Source: an uncultured Clostridia bacterium
GTDB taxonomy: Bacteria > Bacillota > Clostridia > Christensenellales > Borkfalkiaceae
Length of the DNA: 32,629 nucleotides
Direction of reading: 5' to 3'
Assembly: GCA_944337235.1 (NCBI GenBank)
Contig: CALVLK010000013.1
Span: 1-32,629, forward strand
Shown: positions 14,710 through 22,888 of the stretch, one piece after another
Numbering within the stretch: position 1 is the stretch's first letter
Layout: each line of letters starts with the position of its first letter
Made by a program: the position numbers and the translations under genes
The notes under the pieces: model-generated
What the model saw: the letters and a program-made list of their open reading frames with translations, nothing else
Told to the model about the DNA's origin: nothing
Database searches by the model: none

Positions 14710-15636
14710 ATGCTGAACAGAAAGGATGTATTGGGGCTCTACGATCTGTCTGCCGAGGAGATCGACGAGATCCTCACGACGGGCATGAACATGAAAAAGC
14801 TGCTCAGGCAGAACATCAAAAAGCTGCCCCACCTGCAGGGGAAGACGGTGACCACGCTGTTCTACGAGAACAGCACGCGCACGCGCTGCAGCTTCGAGCT
14901 TGCCGCCGACTATATGGGGGCGCACGTCGTCAACATCGCGGCGGCGTCCTCCTCCGTGCAGAAGGGGGAAACGCTCGTCGACACGGGCAAGACGCTCGAC
15001 GCCATGAAGAACGACGTCATCGTCATCCGCCACCCCATGGGCGGCGCGCCCCGCCTGCTTGCAAAAACGGTGAAGGCGCACGTCGTCAATGCGGGCGACG
15101 GCATGAACGAGCACCCCACGCAGGCGCTTTTAGACATGCTCACCATGCGCGAAAATTTCCCCTCGATCGCGGGGTTGAAGGTCGCCATTCTCGGCGACAT
15201 CAGCCACTCGCGCGTGGCGAAGAGCAACCTCTTCGGGTTGAAGAAGCTGGGCGCTGAGGTGCGCATGTTCGCACCGAGAACGCTCATGCCCACGGGGATC
15301 GACCGCATGGGCGCCAAGGTATGCGCCTCGCGCGAAGAGGCGGTAGAGGGCGCCGACGTGGTGATGGGGCTGCGCATCCAGCTCGAGCGGCAGCACGGCG
15401 GGAACTTCCCCTCGCTCGGGGAGTACGCCAAATACTACGGTGCGGATGAGGCGCTCATGCGCTATGCCGCACCGCACGCCCTCGTCATGCACCCCGGGCC
15501 CGTCAACCGCGGCGTGGAGCTCACGAGCGCGCTCATCGACGGGGACACGAGCCGCATCGAAGAGCAGGTACTCAGCGGCATCGCCGTGCGCATGGCGATC
15601 CTGTTCCTGCTCACCAAAGAGGAGGTCGCATCATGA
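14710..15636 (+). CDS. pyrB: Aspartate carbamoyltransferase catalytic chain
   Basis: 308 residues, full length. Carbamoyl-phosphate motif STRTR (55-59), HPTQ (135-138), and MHPGPVNRGVE near the C-terminus are the ATCase signatures that separate it from ornithine carbamoyltransferase. It condenses carbamoyl phosphate and aspartate to carbamoyl aspartate, the first committed step of UMP synthesis. No pyrI regulatory chain follows, as usual in Bacillota, so allosteric nucleotide control is not expected. The ATG overlaps nothing; pyrR ends 20 bases before, and the stop overlaps pyrC by ATGA (15633-15636). Confidence 0.97.
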   Translation: MLNRKDVLGLYDLSAEEIDEILTTGMNMKKLLRQNIKKLPHLQGKTVTTLFYENSTRTRCSFELAADYMGAHVVNIAAASSSVQKGETLVDTGKTLDAMKNDVIVIRHPMGGAPRLLAKTVKAHVVNAGDGMNEHPTQALLDMLTMRENFPSIAGLKVAILGDISHSRVAKSNLFGLKKLGAEVRMFAPRTLMPTGIDRMGAKVCASREEAVEGADVVMGLRIQLERQHGGNFPSLGEYAKYYGADEALMRYAAPHALVMHPGPVNRGVELTSALIDGDTSRIEEQVLSGIAVRMAILFLLTKEEVAS

Positions 15637-16889
15637 TTTTCAAACACGCAAATATCGTAAATGCCGACGGAAGAATGCAGGCGGACATCCTTGTGGAAAA
15701 CGGACGCATCGCGCGCATCGCGCCCTGCATCGAGGGCGAGGGCATCGACGTCTCCGCCTACACCATGCTCCCGGGGCTCATCGACATGCACGTCCACCTG
15801 CGCGAGCCGGGGTTCGAGCGCAAGGAGGACATTGCAAGCGGCACGCGTGCCGCCGTCAAGGGCGGCTTCACGCAGGTGTGCTGCATGCCCAACACCAACC
15901 CCGTCATCGACAATAAGGTGGTCGTCACCTATATCAAGGCGCGCGCCAAGGAGGTGGGGCTTTGCAAGGTCCACCCCATCGGCGCCATCTCCAAGGGGCA
16001 GCAGGGGCAGGAACTTGCCGCCATCGGCGCCATGAAGGCGGCGGGGGCGGTGGCGCTCTCCGAGGACGGAAAGAGCGTGCTCTCCACCAAGCTCATGGCG
16101 AACGCCATGCAGTACGCGGCGGACTTCTCGCTCAAATGCCTGTGCCATTGCGAGGACAGTTCGCTCGTGGACGGCGGCGTCGTCAACGAGGGGTACTACT
16201 CCACGCTCACGGGGCTGAAGGGCAGCCTGCGCGCCGCCGAGGACATCATCATCGCCCGCGAGCTCTGTCTTGCCGAGAGCCTGGATCTGCCCGTGCACAT
16301 CTGCCACATCTCCACCTACAGCGGCATACAGCTCATCCGCGAGGCGAAGGCGCGCGGCGTTCGGGTCACGGCGGAGACCTGCCCGCACTATTTTACGCTC
16401 ACCGACGCGGCGATCGCGGATTTCGACACCAACACCAAGGTCAATCCTCCGCTGCGCGAGGAGCGCGACCGTTTGGCCGTCATCGCGGGGCTGCAGGACG
16501 GCACGCTCGACTGCATCGTCACCGACCACGCGCCCCATCACGAGGACGACAAGAATGTGGAGTACGACCTTGCCGCCTTCGGCATCAGCGGGCTGGAGAC
16601 GTCGTTCGCACTCTCGTACACGCAGCTTGTGAGGTCGGGCGAGATGACGCTTGAAGCGCTCGTCGGCAAGATGAGCGCCAACCCCGCCGTCGTGCTGGGG
16701 CTTACGGGCGGCCGCATCTGCGAGGGCGCACCCGCCGATCTCACCCTTGTCTCGCTCGACGAGGAATGGACGATCGACCCCCAACAATTTGTATCCAAGG
16801 GGAAAAACTCCCCCTTCGGCGGCAGGAAGGTATTCGGCCGTGTCAAAATGACCGTCGTAGACGGCGAGATCAAATACAAGGAGAGATAA
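15633..16889 (+). CDS. pyrC: Dihydroorotase, class I
   Basis: 418 residues, the length of class I dihydroorotases. HVHLREPG gives the first two zinc His; HCED and CHIS supply further His ligands; TDHAPH carries the catalytic Asp. NTKVNPPLR is the substrate-binding block. The enzyme cyclises carbamoyl aspartate to dihydroorotate in the cytoplasm. The Asp-loop reads LSEDGKSV where many relatives have SDDG. Coupled to pyrB by an ATGA overlap and followed by pyrF after three bases. Confidence 0.97.
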   Translation: MIFKHANIVNADGRMQADILVENGRIARIAPCIEGEGIDVSAYTMLPGLIDMHVHLREPGFERKEDIASGTRAAVKGGFTQVCCMPNTNPVIDNKVVVTYIKARAKEVGLCKVHPIGAISKGQQGQELAAIGAMKAAGAVALSEDGKSVLSTKLMANAMQYAADFSLKCLCHCEDSSLVDGGVVNEGYYSTLTGLKGSLRAAEDIIIARELCLAESLDLPVHICHISTYSGIQLIREAKARGVRVTAETCPHYFTLTDAAIADFDTNTKVNPPLREERDRLAVIAGLQDGTLDCIVTDHAPHHEDDKNVEYDLAAFGISGLETSFALSYTQLVRSGEMTLEALVGKMSANPAVVLGLTGGRICEGAPADLTLVSLDEEWTIDPQQFVSKGKNSPFGGRKVFGRVKMTVVDGEIKYKER

Positions 16890-16892
16890 GAC

Positions 16893-17792
16893 ATGATCAT
16901 CGACGCACTCATCGATAAAATCATCGCAACGCAAAACCCCACCTGCGTGGGGCTGGATACCGCGCTTTCGTACCTGCCCGAGGGCATGGCGGGCGAGGTG
17001 AGCAGTCCGGACGAGGCGGCGGAGGCGGTCTACCGCTTCAACTGCGGCATCATCGACGCGGTGGCGGACATCGTGCCCGCCGTCAAGGTGCAGATCGCCT
17101 ACTATGAGCGCCTGGGCGCGGCGGGCTTCTCCGTATTCGGGCGCACCTGCGCCTACGCCAAGGAGAAGGGGCTCTTCGTCATTGCCGACGCCAAGCGCAA
17201 CGACATCGGCGCCACGGCGGAGCAGTATGCACAGGCATTTTTGGGAAAAACAATGAAGCGCAATATGCTCGCCTGCGACTTTCTCACCGTCAACGGCTAT
17301 CTGGGCACGGACGGGATCACCCCCTTTCTTCAGGCATGCGAAGATTACGATAAAGGAATCTTTGTATTGGTGAAGACGAGCAACCCCTCCTCGGGTGAGT
17401 TACAGAACTTAAGGTTAGAGGACGGGCGCACCGTGTACGAGTGTATGGGCGATATGGTCGCCCGCTGGGGGGCAATCGCCATGGGCAAATACGGCTATTC
17501 CTCCGTGGGGGCAGTCGTGGGTGCGACCTATCCGGAGGAGGCAAAAATTCTGCGTGCAAGGCTTCCGCACACCTTCTTCCTGGTGCCCGGCTACGGGGCG
17601 CAGGGCGCCAACGCCGAGATGCTGAAAAATTGTTTCGACAAGCGCGGTTTGGGCGGCATCGTCAACAACTCGCGCGGGATCCTGTGCGCCCATAAAAAAT
17701 CGGGCGGCGATCCCTATACGGCGGCGCGCGCCGCGGCGCTCGCCATGCGCGCCGATCTTCAGAACGTATTGGGGGAGATATGCGCGAAGTAA
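16893..17792 (+). CDS. pyrF: Orotidine 5'-phosphate decarboxylase, type 2
   Basis: 299 residues, the longer type 2 form (the Bacillus type is about 240). The catalytic tetrad region is DAKRNDIG (99-106), with Lys 101. TCVGLDT near the N-terminus is typical of type 2. It decarboxylates OMP to UMP, the last step of the pathway. ATG 16893 has AAGGAGAGATAAG upstream. The 3' end overlaps pyrK by 13 bases. Confidence 0.96.
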   Translation: MIIDALIDKIIATQNPTCVGLDTALSYLPEGMAGEVSSPDEAAEAVYRFNCGIIDAVADIVPAVKVQIAYYERLGAAGFSVFGRTCAYAKEKGLFVIADAKRNDIGATAEQYAQAFLGKTMKRNMLACDFLTVNGYLGTDGITPFLQACEDYDKGIFVLVKTSNPSSGELQNLRLEDGRTVYECMGDMVARWGAIAMGKYGYSSVGAVVGATYPEEAKILRARLPHTFFLVPGYGAQGANAEMLKNCFDKRGLGGIVNNSRGILCAHKKSGGDPYTAARAAALAMRADLQNVLGEICAK

Positions 17793-18529
17793 CGGCTGTC
17801 ATTGCGGAAAATCGTGCGATCGCCCGCGATATCTTTTCGCTCACCTTCGATTGCGGCGAGGAGATCGCCGTGCGCCCCGGGCAGTTCTGTATGCTCGGCG
17901 TTACGGGCTTTCCGCTGCGCCGCCCCATTGCGGTGTGCAAGGCGGCGGGCAGCCTTGTCACGGTGTGCTATCGGCTGAAAGGCGAGGGTACGCGCGCCCT
18001 TGCCCGCCTTGCCGCGGGGGAGGCGCTGCAGGTGCTCCTTCCGCTCGGCAACGGATTTTACCTCGGCGCGCAGGAGAAACGCGTCGCGCTCGTCGGCGGC
18101 GGCGTGGGCATCTTTCCGCTCATCTCCGTCATCGGCGTCTATGCGGGGCAGCGGGCGCTGTACGCCTATATGGGTTTCCGCAATCGGGAGGCCCTCTGCA
18201 TGGAACAGGAACTTGCGCGCTGCGAGAAGCTGACGCTCGCCTCGGACGACGGCAGTTTCGGCTTTCACGGAACTTCGGTGCAGGCGTTTTTGCAGGAGGT
18301 CGACGCCGTACGGCCGGACGTCGTGCTGTCCTGCGGCCCCACGCCCATGCTGCGGGCGCTCAAACAGGGTATGCAGGGCAGGGGGATCCCCGTCTACGTC
18401 TCTTTGGAAGAGCGCATGGGCTGCGGCATCGGCGCCTGCCTCGTATGCGTATGCAATAAGACGGACGGCGCGCACGCGCGCGTCTGCAAAGACGGGCCGG
18501 TGTTCGAGATCGGCGAGGTCGAACTATGA
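17780..18529 (+). CDS. pyrK: Dihydroorotate dehydrogenase B, electron transfer subunit
   Basis: 249 residues. The N-terminal FAD-binding barrel has RPGQFCML and LRRPIAV; a NAD-binding domain follows (GGGVGIFPL). Four Cys for the 2Fe-2S cluster are C215, C220, C223 and C236 (CGIGACLVC then C). PyrK passes electrons from the FMN-containing PyrD subunit to NAD+. Start ATG 17780 with GGGGGAGAT six bases ahead, inside the end of pyrF. The stop overlaps the next gene by ATGA, which places a membrane protein between the two subunits of the same enzyme. Confidence 0.95.
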   Translation: MREVTAVIAENRAIARDIFSLTFDCGEEIAVRPGQFCMLGVTGFPLRRPIAVCKAAGSLVTVCYRLKGEGTRALARLAAGEALQVLLPLGNGFYLGAQEKRVALVGGGVGIFPLISVIGVYAGQRALYAYMGFRNREALCMEQELARCEKLTLASDDGSFGFHGTSVQAFLQEVDAVRPDVVLSCGPTPMLRALKQGMQGRGIPVYVSLEERMGCGIGACLVCVCNKTDGAHARVCKDGPVFEIGEVEL

Positions 18530-18987
18530 CGGAACGTGAAGTCATTGCCCGCCGCGCCTCGTCGCCGCGCTGGATGTATCTTATCAGCCTTGTGTTCGGC
18601 CTCGTCCTTACGGGGTGGATGATATGGGCATGTATCCGGCTTCGCTTCAACGCCGTCTGGGTTTTTTGCGTTGTGGTGGGGTTTGTGATTATTGCGGTTT
18701 CCGCCGTCCTGTTCGTGCGTGGGATGAAGACGCCCAAGGAGATCGCCGTGCGCGAGGGGGATACACTCATCTTTCTCGGCCGCCGCATGGCGCTGCGCGA
18801 GCTTGTAAACGTGCGCTACCGCCGCGCCCATGCCCGCGGGTGGAGTTATGAATGGGGCAAACTCACCGTCTGTCTGACGGAGGGCAGAAGCTATACCGCC
18901 CATTTTGTCGCCGACGTCGAGGAGGCGCACGACCGCCTCATCTACCTCATGCGCGAGGCGGTCGATCAAGGAGAAAACAATGGCTGA
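18526..18987 (+). CDS. Small membrane protein of unknown function within the pyr operon
   Basis: 153 residues. Two membrane segments form a hairpin (about 17-37 and 44-65), followed by a soluble domain of about 85 residues with alternating hydrophobic residues (TLIFLGRRMALRELVNVRY), reminiscent of a bacterial PH-like domain. I do not recognise a family with certainty. It overlaps pyrK by ATGA and overlaps the start of pyrD by eight bases, so it is co-translated with the two subunits of dihydroorotate dehydrogenase. A role in attaching the complex to the membrane is possible but is inference from position. Confidence 0.8.
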   Translation: MTEREVIARRASSPRWMYLISLVFGLVLTGWMIWACIRLRFNAVWVFCVVVGFVIIAVSAVLFVRGMKTPKEIAVREGDTLIFLGRRMALRELVNVRYRRAHARGWSYEWGKLTVCLTEGRSYTAHFVADVEEAHDRLIYLMREAVDQGENNG

Positions 18988-19882
18988 TCTCAGGGTAACG
19001 CTTTGCGGGGTTCCGCTCAAAAACCCCGTCATCCCTGCCTCGGGCACATTCGGCTTCGGGCGGGAATTTGACGAACTCTACGACATCTCCTGCCTGGGCG
19101 GGGTGGCGACCAAGGGGCTCACCTTAAAGCCCCGCCCCGGCAATTCCGTGCCGCGCATCGCCGAAAGCCGCGGGGTCATCCTCAACGCCGTCGGGCTGCA
19201 AAACCCTGGGGTGGAGGCGTTTATCGCGCACGACCTTGCCTGGCTGCGGGCAAAGACGCGCGTCATCGCCAATGTCGCTGGCAGCACGCTCGAGGACTAC
19301 GGCGAGATCTGCCTCCGGCTGGACGGGCTTGTCGACTTTGTCGAGCTGAACATCTCCTGCCCCAACGTAAAGAGCGGCGGGATGGCGCTGGGTATCCGCC
19401 CCGAACATATCCGCGAGGTGACGGCGCTCGCTAAGGCGAGCCTGAAAAAGACGCCGCTCATCGTCAAACTTTCGCCCAATGTAGAGAGTATCGCCGTCAA
19501 TGCCAAGGCGGCGGAGGAGGGGGGCGCAGACTGCATCTCCCTCGTCAATACCTTCACGGGCATGGTCATCGACATCGAACGGCGCATGCCGCTTCTTGCC
19601 AATCGCACGGGCGGCGTCTCGGGCGCGGGCATCAAGCCCATCGCCGTACGCATGGTGTACGAGGCGAGCCATGCCGTATCCATCCCAGTCATCGGCATGG
19701 GCGGGATCACCTGCGCAGAGGACGCGGTGGAGTTTCTCATGGCGGGGGCGACCGCCGTACAGGTGGGCACGCAGAATTTTACCGACCCGTTGGCATGCCC
19801 CAGGATCATCGGCGGGCTCAACGAATGGTGCGATCGCCACGGCGTGGCGCAGATCTCGTCGCTTACGGGCGCATGCAAATAA
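18980..19882 (+). CDS. pyrD: Dihydroorotate dehydrogenase B, catalytic subunit
   Basis: 300 residues from ATG 18980, chosen for AAGGAGAAAACA directly before; an upstream in-frame ATG at 18905 would add 25 unrelated residues inside the preceding gene. FMN-binding and catalytic motifs: PASGTFGFG, LQNPG, and NISCPNVKSGG with catalytic Cys 127, the mark of class 1B. Oxidises dihydroorotate to orotate with electrons passed to PyrK. pyrE follows after 14 bases. Confidence 0.96.
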   Translation: MADLRVTLCGVPLKNPVIPASGTFGFGREFDELYDISCLGGVATKGLTLKPRPGNSVPRIAESRGVILNAVGLQNPGVEAFIAHDLAWLRAKTRVIANVAGSTLEDYGEICLRLDGLVDFVELNISCPNVKSGGMALGIRPEHIREVTALAKASLKKTPLIVKLSPNVESIAVNAKAAEEGGADCISLVNTFTGMVIDIERRMPLLANRTGGVSGAGIKPIAVRMVYEASHAVSIPVIGMGGITCAEDAVEFLMAGATAVQVGTQNFTDPLACPRIIGGLNEWCDRHGVAQISSLTGACK

Positions 19883-19896
19883 CAAGGAGGCATATC

Positions 19897-20553
19897 ATGC
19901 AGGAATATAAGCGTAAATTCATTCAATTCATGGTCGAAAACGAGGTGCTCTGCTTCGGCGATTTTACGCTGAAGAGCGGCAGAAGGGCGCCCTACTTCAT
20001 CAACGCGGGCAAATACCGTACGGGCAGGCAGATCGCGGCGCTGGGCGAGTATTATGCCGCCTGCTATCTGGCGCACGGGGTAGACGCCCGGACGCTGGTC
20101 GGGCCCGCCTATAAGGGCATTCCGCTTGCGGTGTCCACGGCGATCGCGCTCGCTAACAACCACGGCGTCGACGTCGGGTTCTGCTTTGACCGAAAGGAAG
20201 TGAAGGACCACGGCGAGGGCGGCATGTTCGTGGGGCAGCAGCTCAAAGACGGCGACAGGGTGGCGCTCATCGAGGACGTGATGACGTCGGGCAAGGCGCT
20301 GCGCGAGATCCTGCCCAAACTCAGGGCGGAGGCCGATGTCGACGTGCGCGCCATGATCATCTCGGTGGACCGTCAGGAGAAGGGCACGGGCGAGAAGTCC
20401 GCCGTGGCAGAGGCCTACGAGGCGTTCGGCATCCCCGTCTATTCCATCGTCACCATGCAGGACATCATCGAGGCGATCCGCGCGGGAGACATCGGCGGAA
20501 GCGAGTATCTGAACAGGATGGAGGAATACCGTGCGCAATACGGCGCAAACTGA
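19897..20553 (+). CDS. pyrE: Orotate phosphoribosyltransferase
   Basis: 218 residues from ATG 19897, with AAGGAGG six bases upstream. The PRPP motif VALIEDVMTSGKA (122-134) and the N-terminal LKSGRRAPYFIN block identify PyrE. Adds phosphoribosyl from PRPP to orotate to give OMP. The last 23 bases overlap the GTG start of the cysteine desulfurase gene, so the operon does not end here. Confidence 0.96.
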   Translation: MQEYKRKFIQFMVENEVLCFGDFTLKSGRRAPYFINAGKYRTGRQIAALGEYYAACYLAHGVDARTLVGPAYKGIPLAVSTAIALANNHGVDVGFCFDRKEVKDHGEGGMFVGQQLKDGDRVALIEDVMTSGKALREILPKLRAEADVDVRAMIISVDRQEKGTGEKSAVAEAYEAFGIPVYSIVTMQDIIEAIRAGDIGGSEYLNRMEEYRAQYGAN

Positions 20554-21664
20554 AGCGCGGATCTATCTCGATTACGCCGCAACGACGCCGCTGCGGGAGG
20601 AGGTGTCCGAGGCGATGCGCCCCCTGCTTCAGGCGCAGTTCGGCAATCCGGATTCGCTGCACAGCTTTGGCAGAGAGGCGGCATATGCCGTGCAGAACGC
20701 GCGCGACACGATCGCCGCACTGCTCGGGGTGAAGCCGCGCACGGTGTATTTCACCTCGGGCGGAACGGAGGCGGGCAGCTGGGCGGTGCAGGGCATTGCC
20801 GCGCAGGGCGCGGTGTGCGTCTCTGCCATTGAACATGCCGCCGTGCTTCAAACGGCGCGCCGCTGCGGCAGGGCATATCAGATCTGTTCGGTCGCAGAGG
20901 ACGGCGTCCTTCGCCCGCAGGCGGCGGAGGCGATGTTGCAGGCACACCCCGAAATTTCCCTCTTCTGCCTGATGGCGGTCAACAACGAGACGGGCTGCGT
21001 ACAGCCCGTTGAAGAGGTCGCGGCGCTCTGCCATGCGCGGGGCGTGGCGCTGTTTGTGGACTGCGTACAGGCGCAGGCGACCTGCGATCTGAAAAAGCTC
21101 GCGGCATATGCCGACGCGCTCGCCCTCTCCGCGCACAAGATAGGCGGGCCCAAGGGCGTCGGCGCGCTGGTCGTAAAGGACGGCGTGCCGCTGAAGGCGC
21201 TTATCATGGGCGGCGAACAGGAGCGCGGCATGCGCGGCGGAACGCTGAATGCGGCGGGCATCGCGGGGTTTGCGCGGGCGCTTGCGCTGGCGCAGGCGGA
21301 GCGCAAGGCGTTTTGTGCGCACACGGCGGAGCTGCGCGATGCGTTTGAGGGGCGTATTCTCTCCGCCTACGGCGAGATCGCCGTCGACGGGGCAAACCGT
21401 GCGCCCAATGTCAGCCACCTCACGCCAAAGGACGGGGACGGGGCGCTGCTTTCCAAGCTCGATCTTGCGGGCGTCGCCTGCTCGGCGGGCGCGGCGTGCT
21501 CGGCGCATGCCGCCTTGCCCTCGCATGTGCTCACCGCAATGGGCAGGAGCGCAGACGAGGCGCGCCGCGGGCTGCGGTTTTCCTTTGGCGCGGCGACGAC
21601 GGCGGAAGAGGCCTGCCGCGCCGCGGATATTCTGCTCGCCTGTATTGGAGAGGGAAGGAGATGA
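20531..21664 (+). CDS. Cysteine desulfurase (NifS/IscS family)
   Basis: 377 residues from GTG 20531, preceded by GGAGGAAT inside pyrE. Fold-type I PLP enzyme: SGGTE (77-80 region), His 102 over the cofactor, Schiff-base Lys 203 in SAHKIGGPKG, and the active Cys in the loop AACSAHAALPSHVL (Cys about 323). It removes sulfur from cysteine for Fe-S cluster or tRNA thiolation. No iscU or mnmA neighbour is present, so the acceptor is unknown; PyrK needs a 2Fe-2S cluster, which gives a possible reason for its position in this operon. Ends in an ATGA overlap with the next gene. Confidence 0.93.
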   Translation: MRNTAQTEARIYLDYAATTPLREEVSEAMRPLLQAQFGNPDSLHSFGREAAYAVQNARDTIAALLGVKPRTVYFTSGGTEAGSWAVQGIAAQGAVCVSAIEHAAVLQTARRCGRAYQICSVAEDGVLRPQAAEAMLQAHPEISLFCLMAVNNETGCVQPVEEVAALCHARGVALFVDCVQAQATCDLKKLAAYADALALSAHKIGGPKGVGALVVKDGVPLKALIMGGEQERGMRGGTLNAAGIAGFARALALAQAERKAFCAHTAELRDAFEGRILSAYGEIAVDGANRAPNVSHLTPKDGDGALLSKLDLAGVACSAGAACSAHAALPSHVLTAMGRSADEARRGLRFSFGAATTAEEACRAADILLACIGEGRR

Positions 21665-22050
21665 CAGAGCACGACACGCTGCGGGAACAGTTATTCGCAT
21701 ATGCGCATATGCAGTACGGAACGCAGGAGGAATACCTCTGGCATGACGTACCCGGATATGCGGTGCTGCGGCATCCGTGCGGGAAGTGGTACGGCGTCGT
21801 CATGAACATCCCCCGAAAGCGGCTGGGCATTCCGGGAAGCGGCGAGGCGGATATCCTCGTCGCCAAGTGCGAGGCAGGGCTGCTGCCCATCCTTTTGCAG
21901 CAGCCGGGCTTTCTTCCCGCCTATCACATGAACAAACAGCGCTGGGTGAGCGCGCTGCTCGACGGCGAAGCGCCCTTCGATCAGGTGTGCGGTCTGCTCG
22001 ATATGAGCTACGAGCTCACGACGCCGCGCGCCCGTATCCGCAAAAAATAG
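21661..22050 (+). CDS. MmcQ/YjbR family protein
   Basis: 129 residues from ATG 21661, overlapping the desulfurase stop. The pattern GKWYGVVM..IPRKRLG, then ADILVAKCEAGL, then GFLPAYHMNKQRWVSALLDG, is that of the MmcQ/YjbR family, which has a CyaY-like alpha/beta fold. Some members bind DNA; the cell role is unclear. It is the last gene of the pyr transcript, followed by a strong terminator at 22063. Confidence 0.85.
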   Translation: MTEHDTLREQLFAYAHMQYGTQEEYLWHDVPGYAVLRHPCGKWYGVVMNIPRKRLGIPGSGEADILVAKCEAGLLPILLQQPGFLPAYHMNKQRWVSALLDGEAPFDQVCGLLDMSYELTTPRARIRKK

Positions 22051-22062
22051 ACAAAAGATCCC

Positions 22063-22084
22063 GCGCGGCGATGCCGCGCTTTTT
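22063..22084 (+). terminator. Terminator at the end of the pyr operon
   Basis: GCGCGGC (22063-22069) pairs with GCCGCGC (22073-22079) around GAT, followed by five T, a C and five more T. It lies 13 bases after the last stop codon and is the only strong terminator after the attenuator at 14117. Confidence 0.9.
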
Positions 22085-22155
22085 CTTTTTGCGCTTCTAA
22101 GCGCCAAATGGGCGGCATATAGTAATACAGAGTTTGAAATCGAGAGGTGACAGGT

Positions 22156-22881
22156 ATGAACGAAGAGCTGGAATATGCCGAGATGCTGGAGATCCCCGTG
22201 GAGACGGTGCACGTCAGCCACAGGGAGCGCAGGCGCCGCGAGGAGGATCTCGGGGAGCAGGTCGTGGAGGAGGTGAACGAGCGCATGGAGGCGCAGGAGG
22301 ACCCCACATTTGCCGAAAGCACACCCATCACGGGGGGCGAAGGGGGGAATGGCCGGCGCGACAGGCTGTTCCGCCGCATCCTCATCGGCGAATTTGCCGC
22401 CGTCTGCGGGCTGTGCGCCGTCATCTTTCTCACCAATATCTTCATGACGGACAGCGCCATCAATACCTTTGTGCGCGGGCTGTTCACGGGCAACACGACG
22501 GCGGCCGATACGCGCGTATATTCCGATTTTGCGCTCTCCCCCCTCGTCAACAGCACGGTCGATACGGAGATCGCCGTCTCAAACACGGGCGTGCTCTCCT
22601 TTACGGCGGAGTGCAGCGTGTATTCCCCCTGCGACGGCGAGATCGCCTCGGTGGGCGGCAATGCCGAGACGGGCTACTCGGTGGAGATCCGGCACTCCGA
22701 CAGCTTTTATACGGTCATGAGCGGGCTGGATGTCGTGTATGGCGCCGCGGGCGACGAGGTGCGCAGCAACATCCCCGTGGGATTCACCGACGGCGAGGGC
22801 GAGGTGCGCGTCATGTTCTATTCGGACGGCTCGCTCATCAATGCCTGCACGGTAGAGGGCGGCGCGCTCTCGTGGAGCTGA
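22156..22881 (+). CDS. spoIVFA: SpoIVFA-like membrane protein with degenerate LytM/M23 domain
   Basis: 241 residues from ATG 22156, with GAGAGG eight bases before; GTG 22147 is a weaker alternative. The cytoplasmic N-terminus of about 74 charged residues is followed by one membrane segment (about 76-97) and an outer region whose end (PCDGEIASVGG.. to the C-terminus, about 157-241) has the LytM/M23 beta fold. The catalytic HxH of active endopeptidases is absent, as in SpoIVFA. In Bacillus SpoIVFA holds the protease SpoIVFB inactive in the forespore membrane until engulfment. The next gene is an M50 protease, which supports the assignment. Confidence 0.7.
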   Translation: MNEELEYAEMLEIPVETVHVSHRERRRREEDLGEQVVEEVNERMEAQEDPTFAESTPITGGEGGNGRRDRLFRRILIGEFAAVCGLCAVIFLTNIFMTDSAINTFVRGLFTGNTTAADTRVYSDFALSPLVNSTVDTEIAVSNTGVLSFTAECSVYSPCDGEIASVGGNAETGYSVEIRHSDSFYTVMSGLDVVYGAAGDEVRSNIPVGFTDGEGEVRVMFYSDGSLINACTVEGGALSWS

Positions 22882-22888
22882 TACGCGG

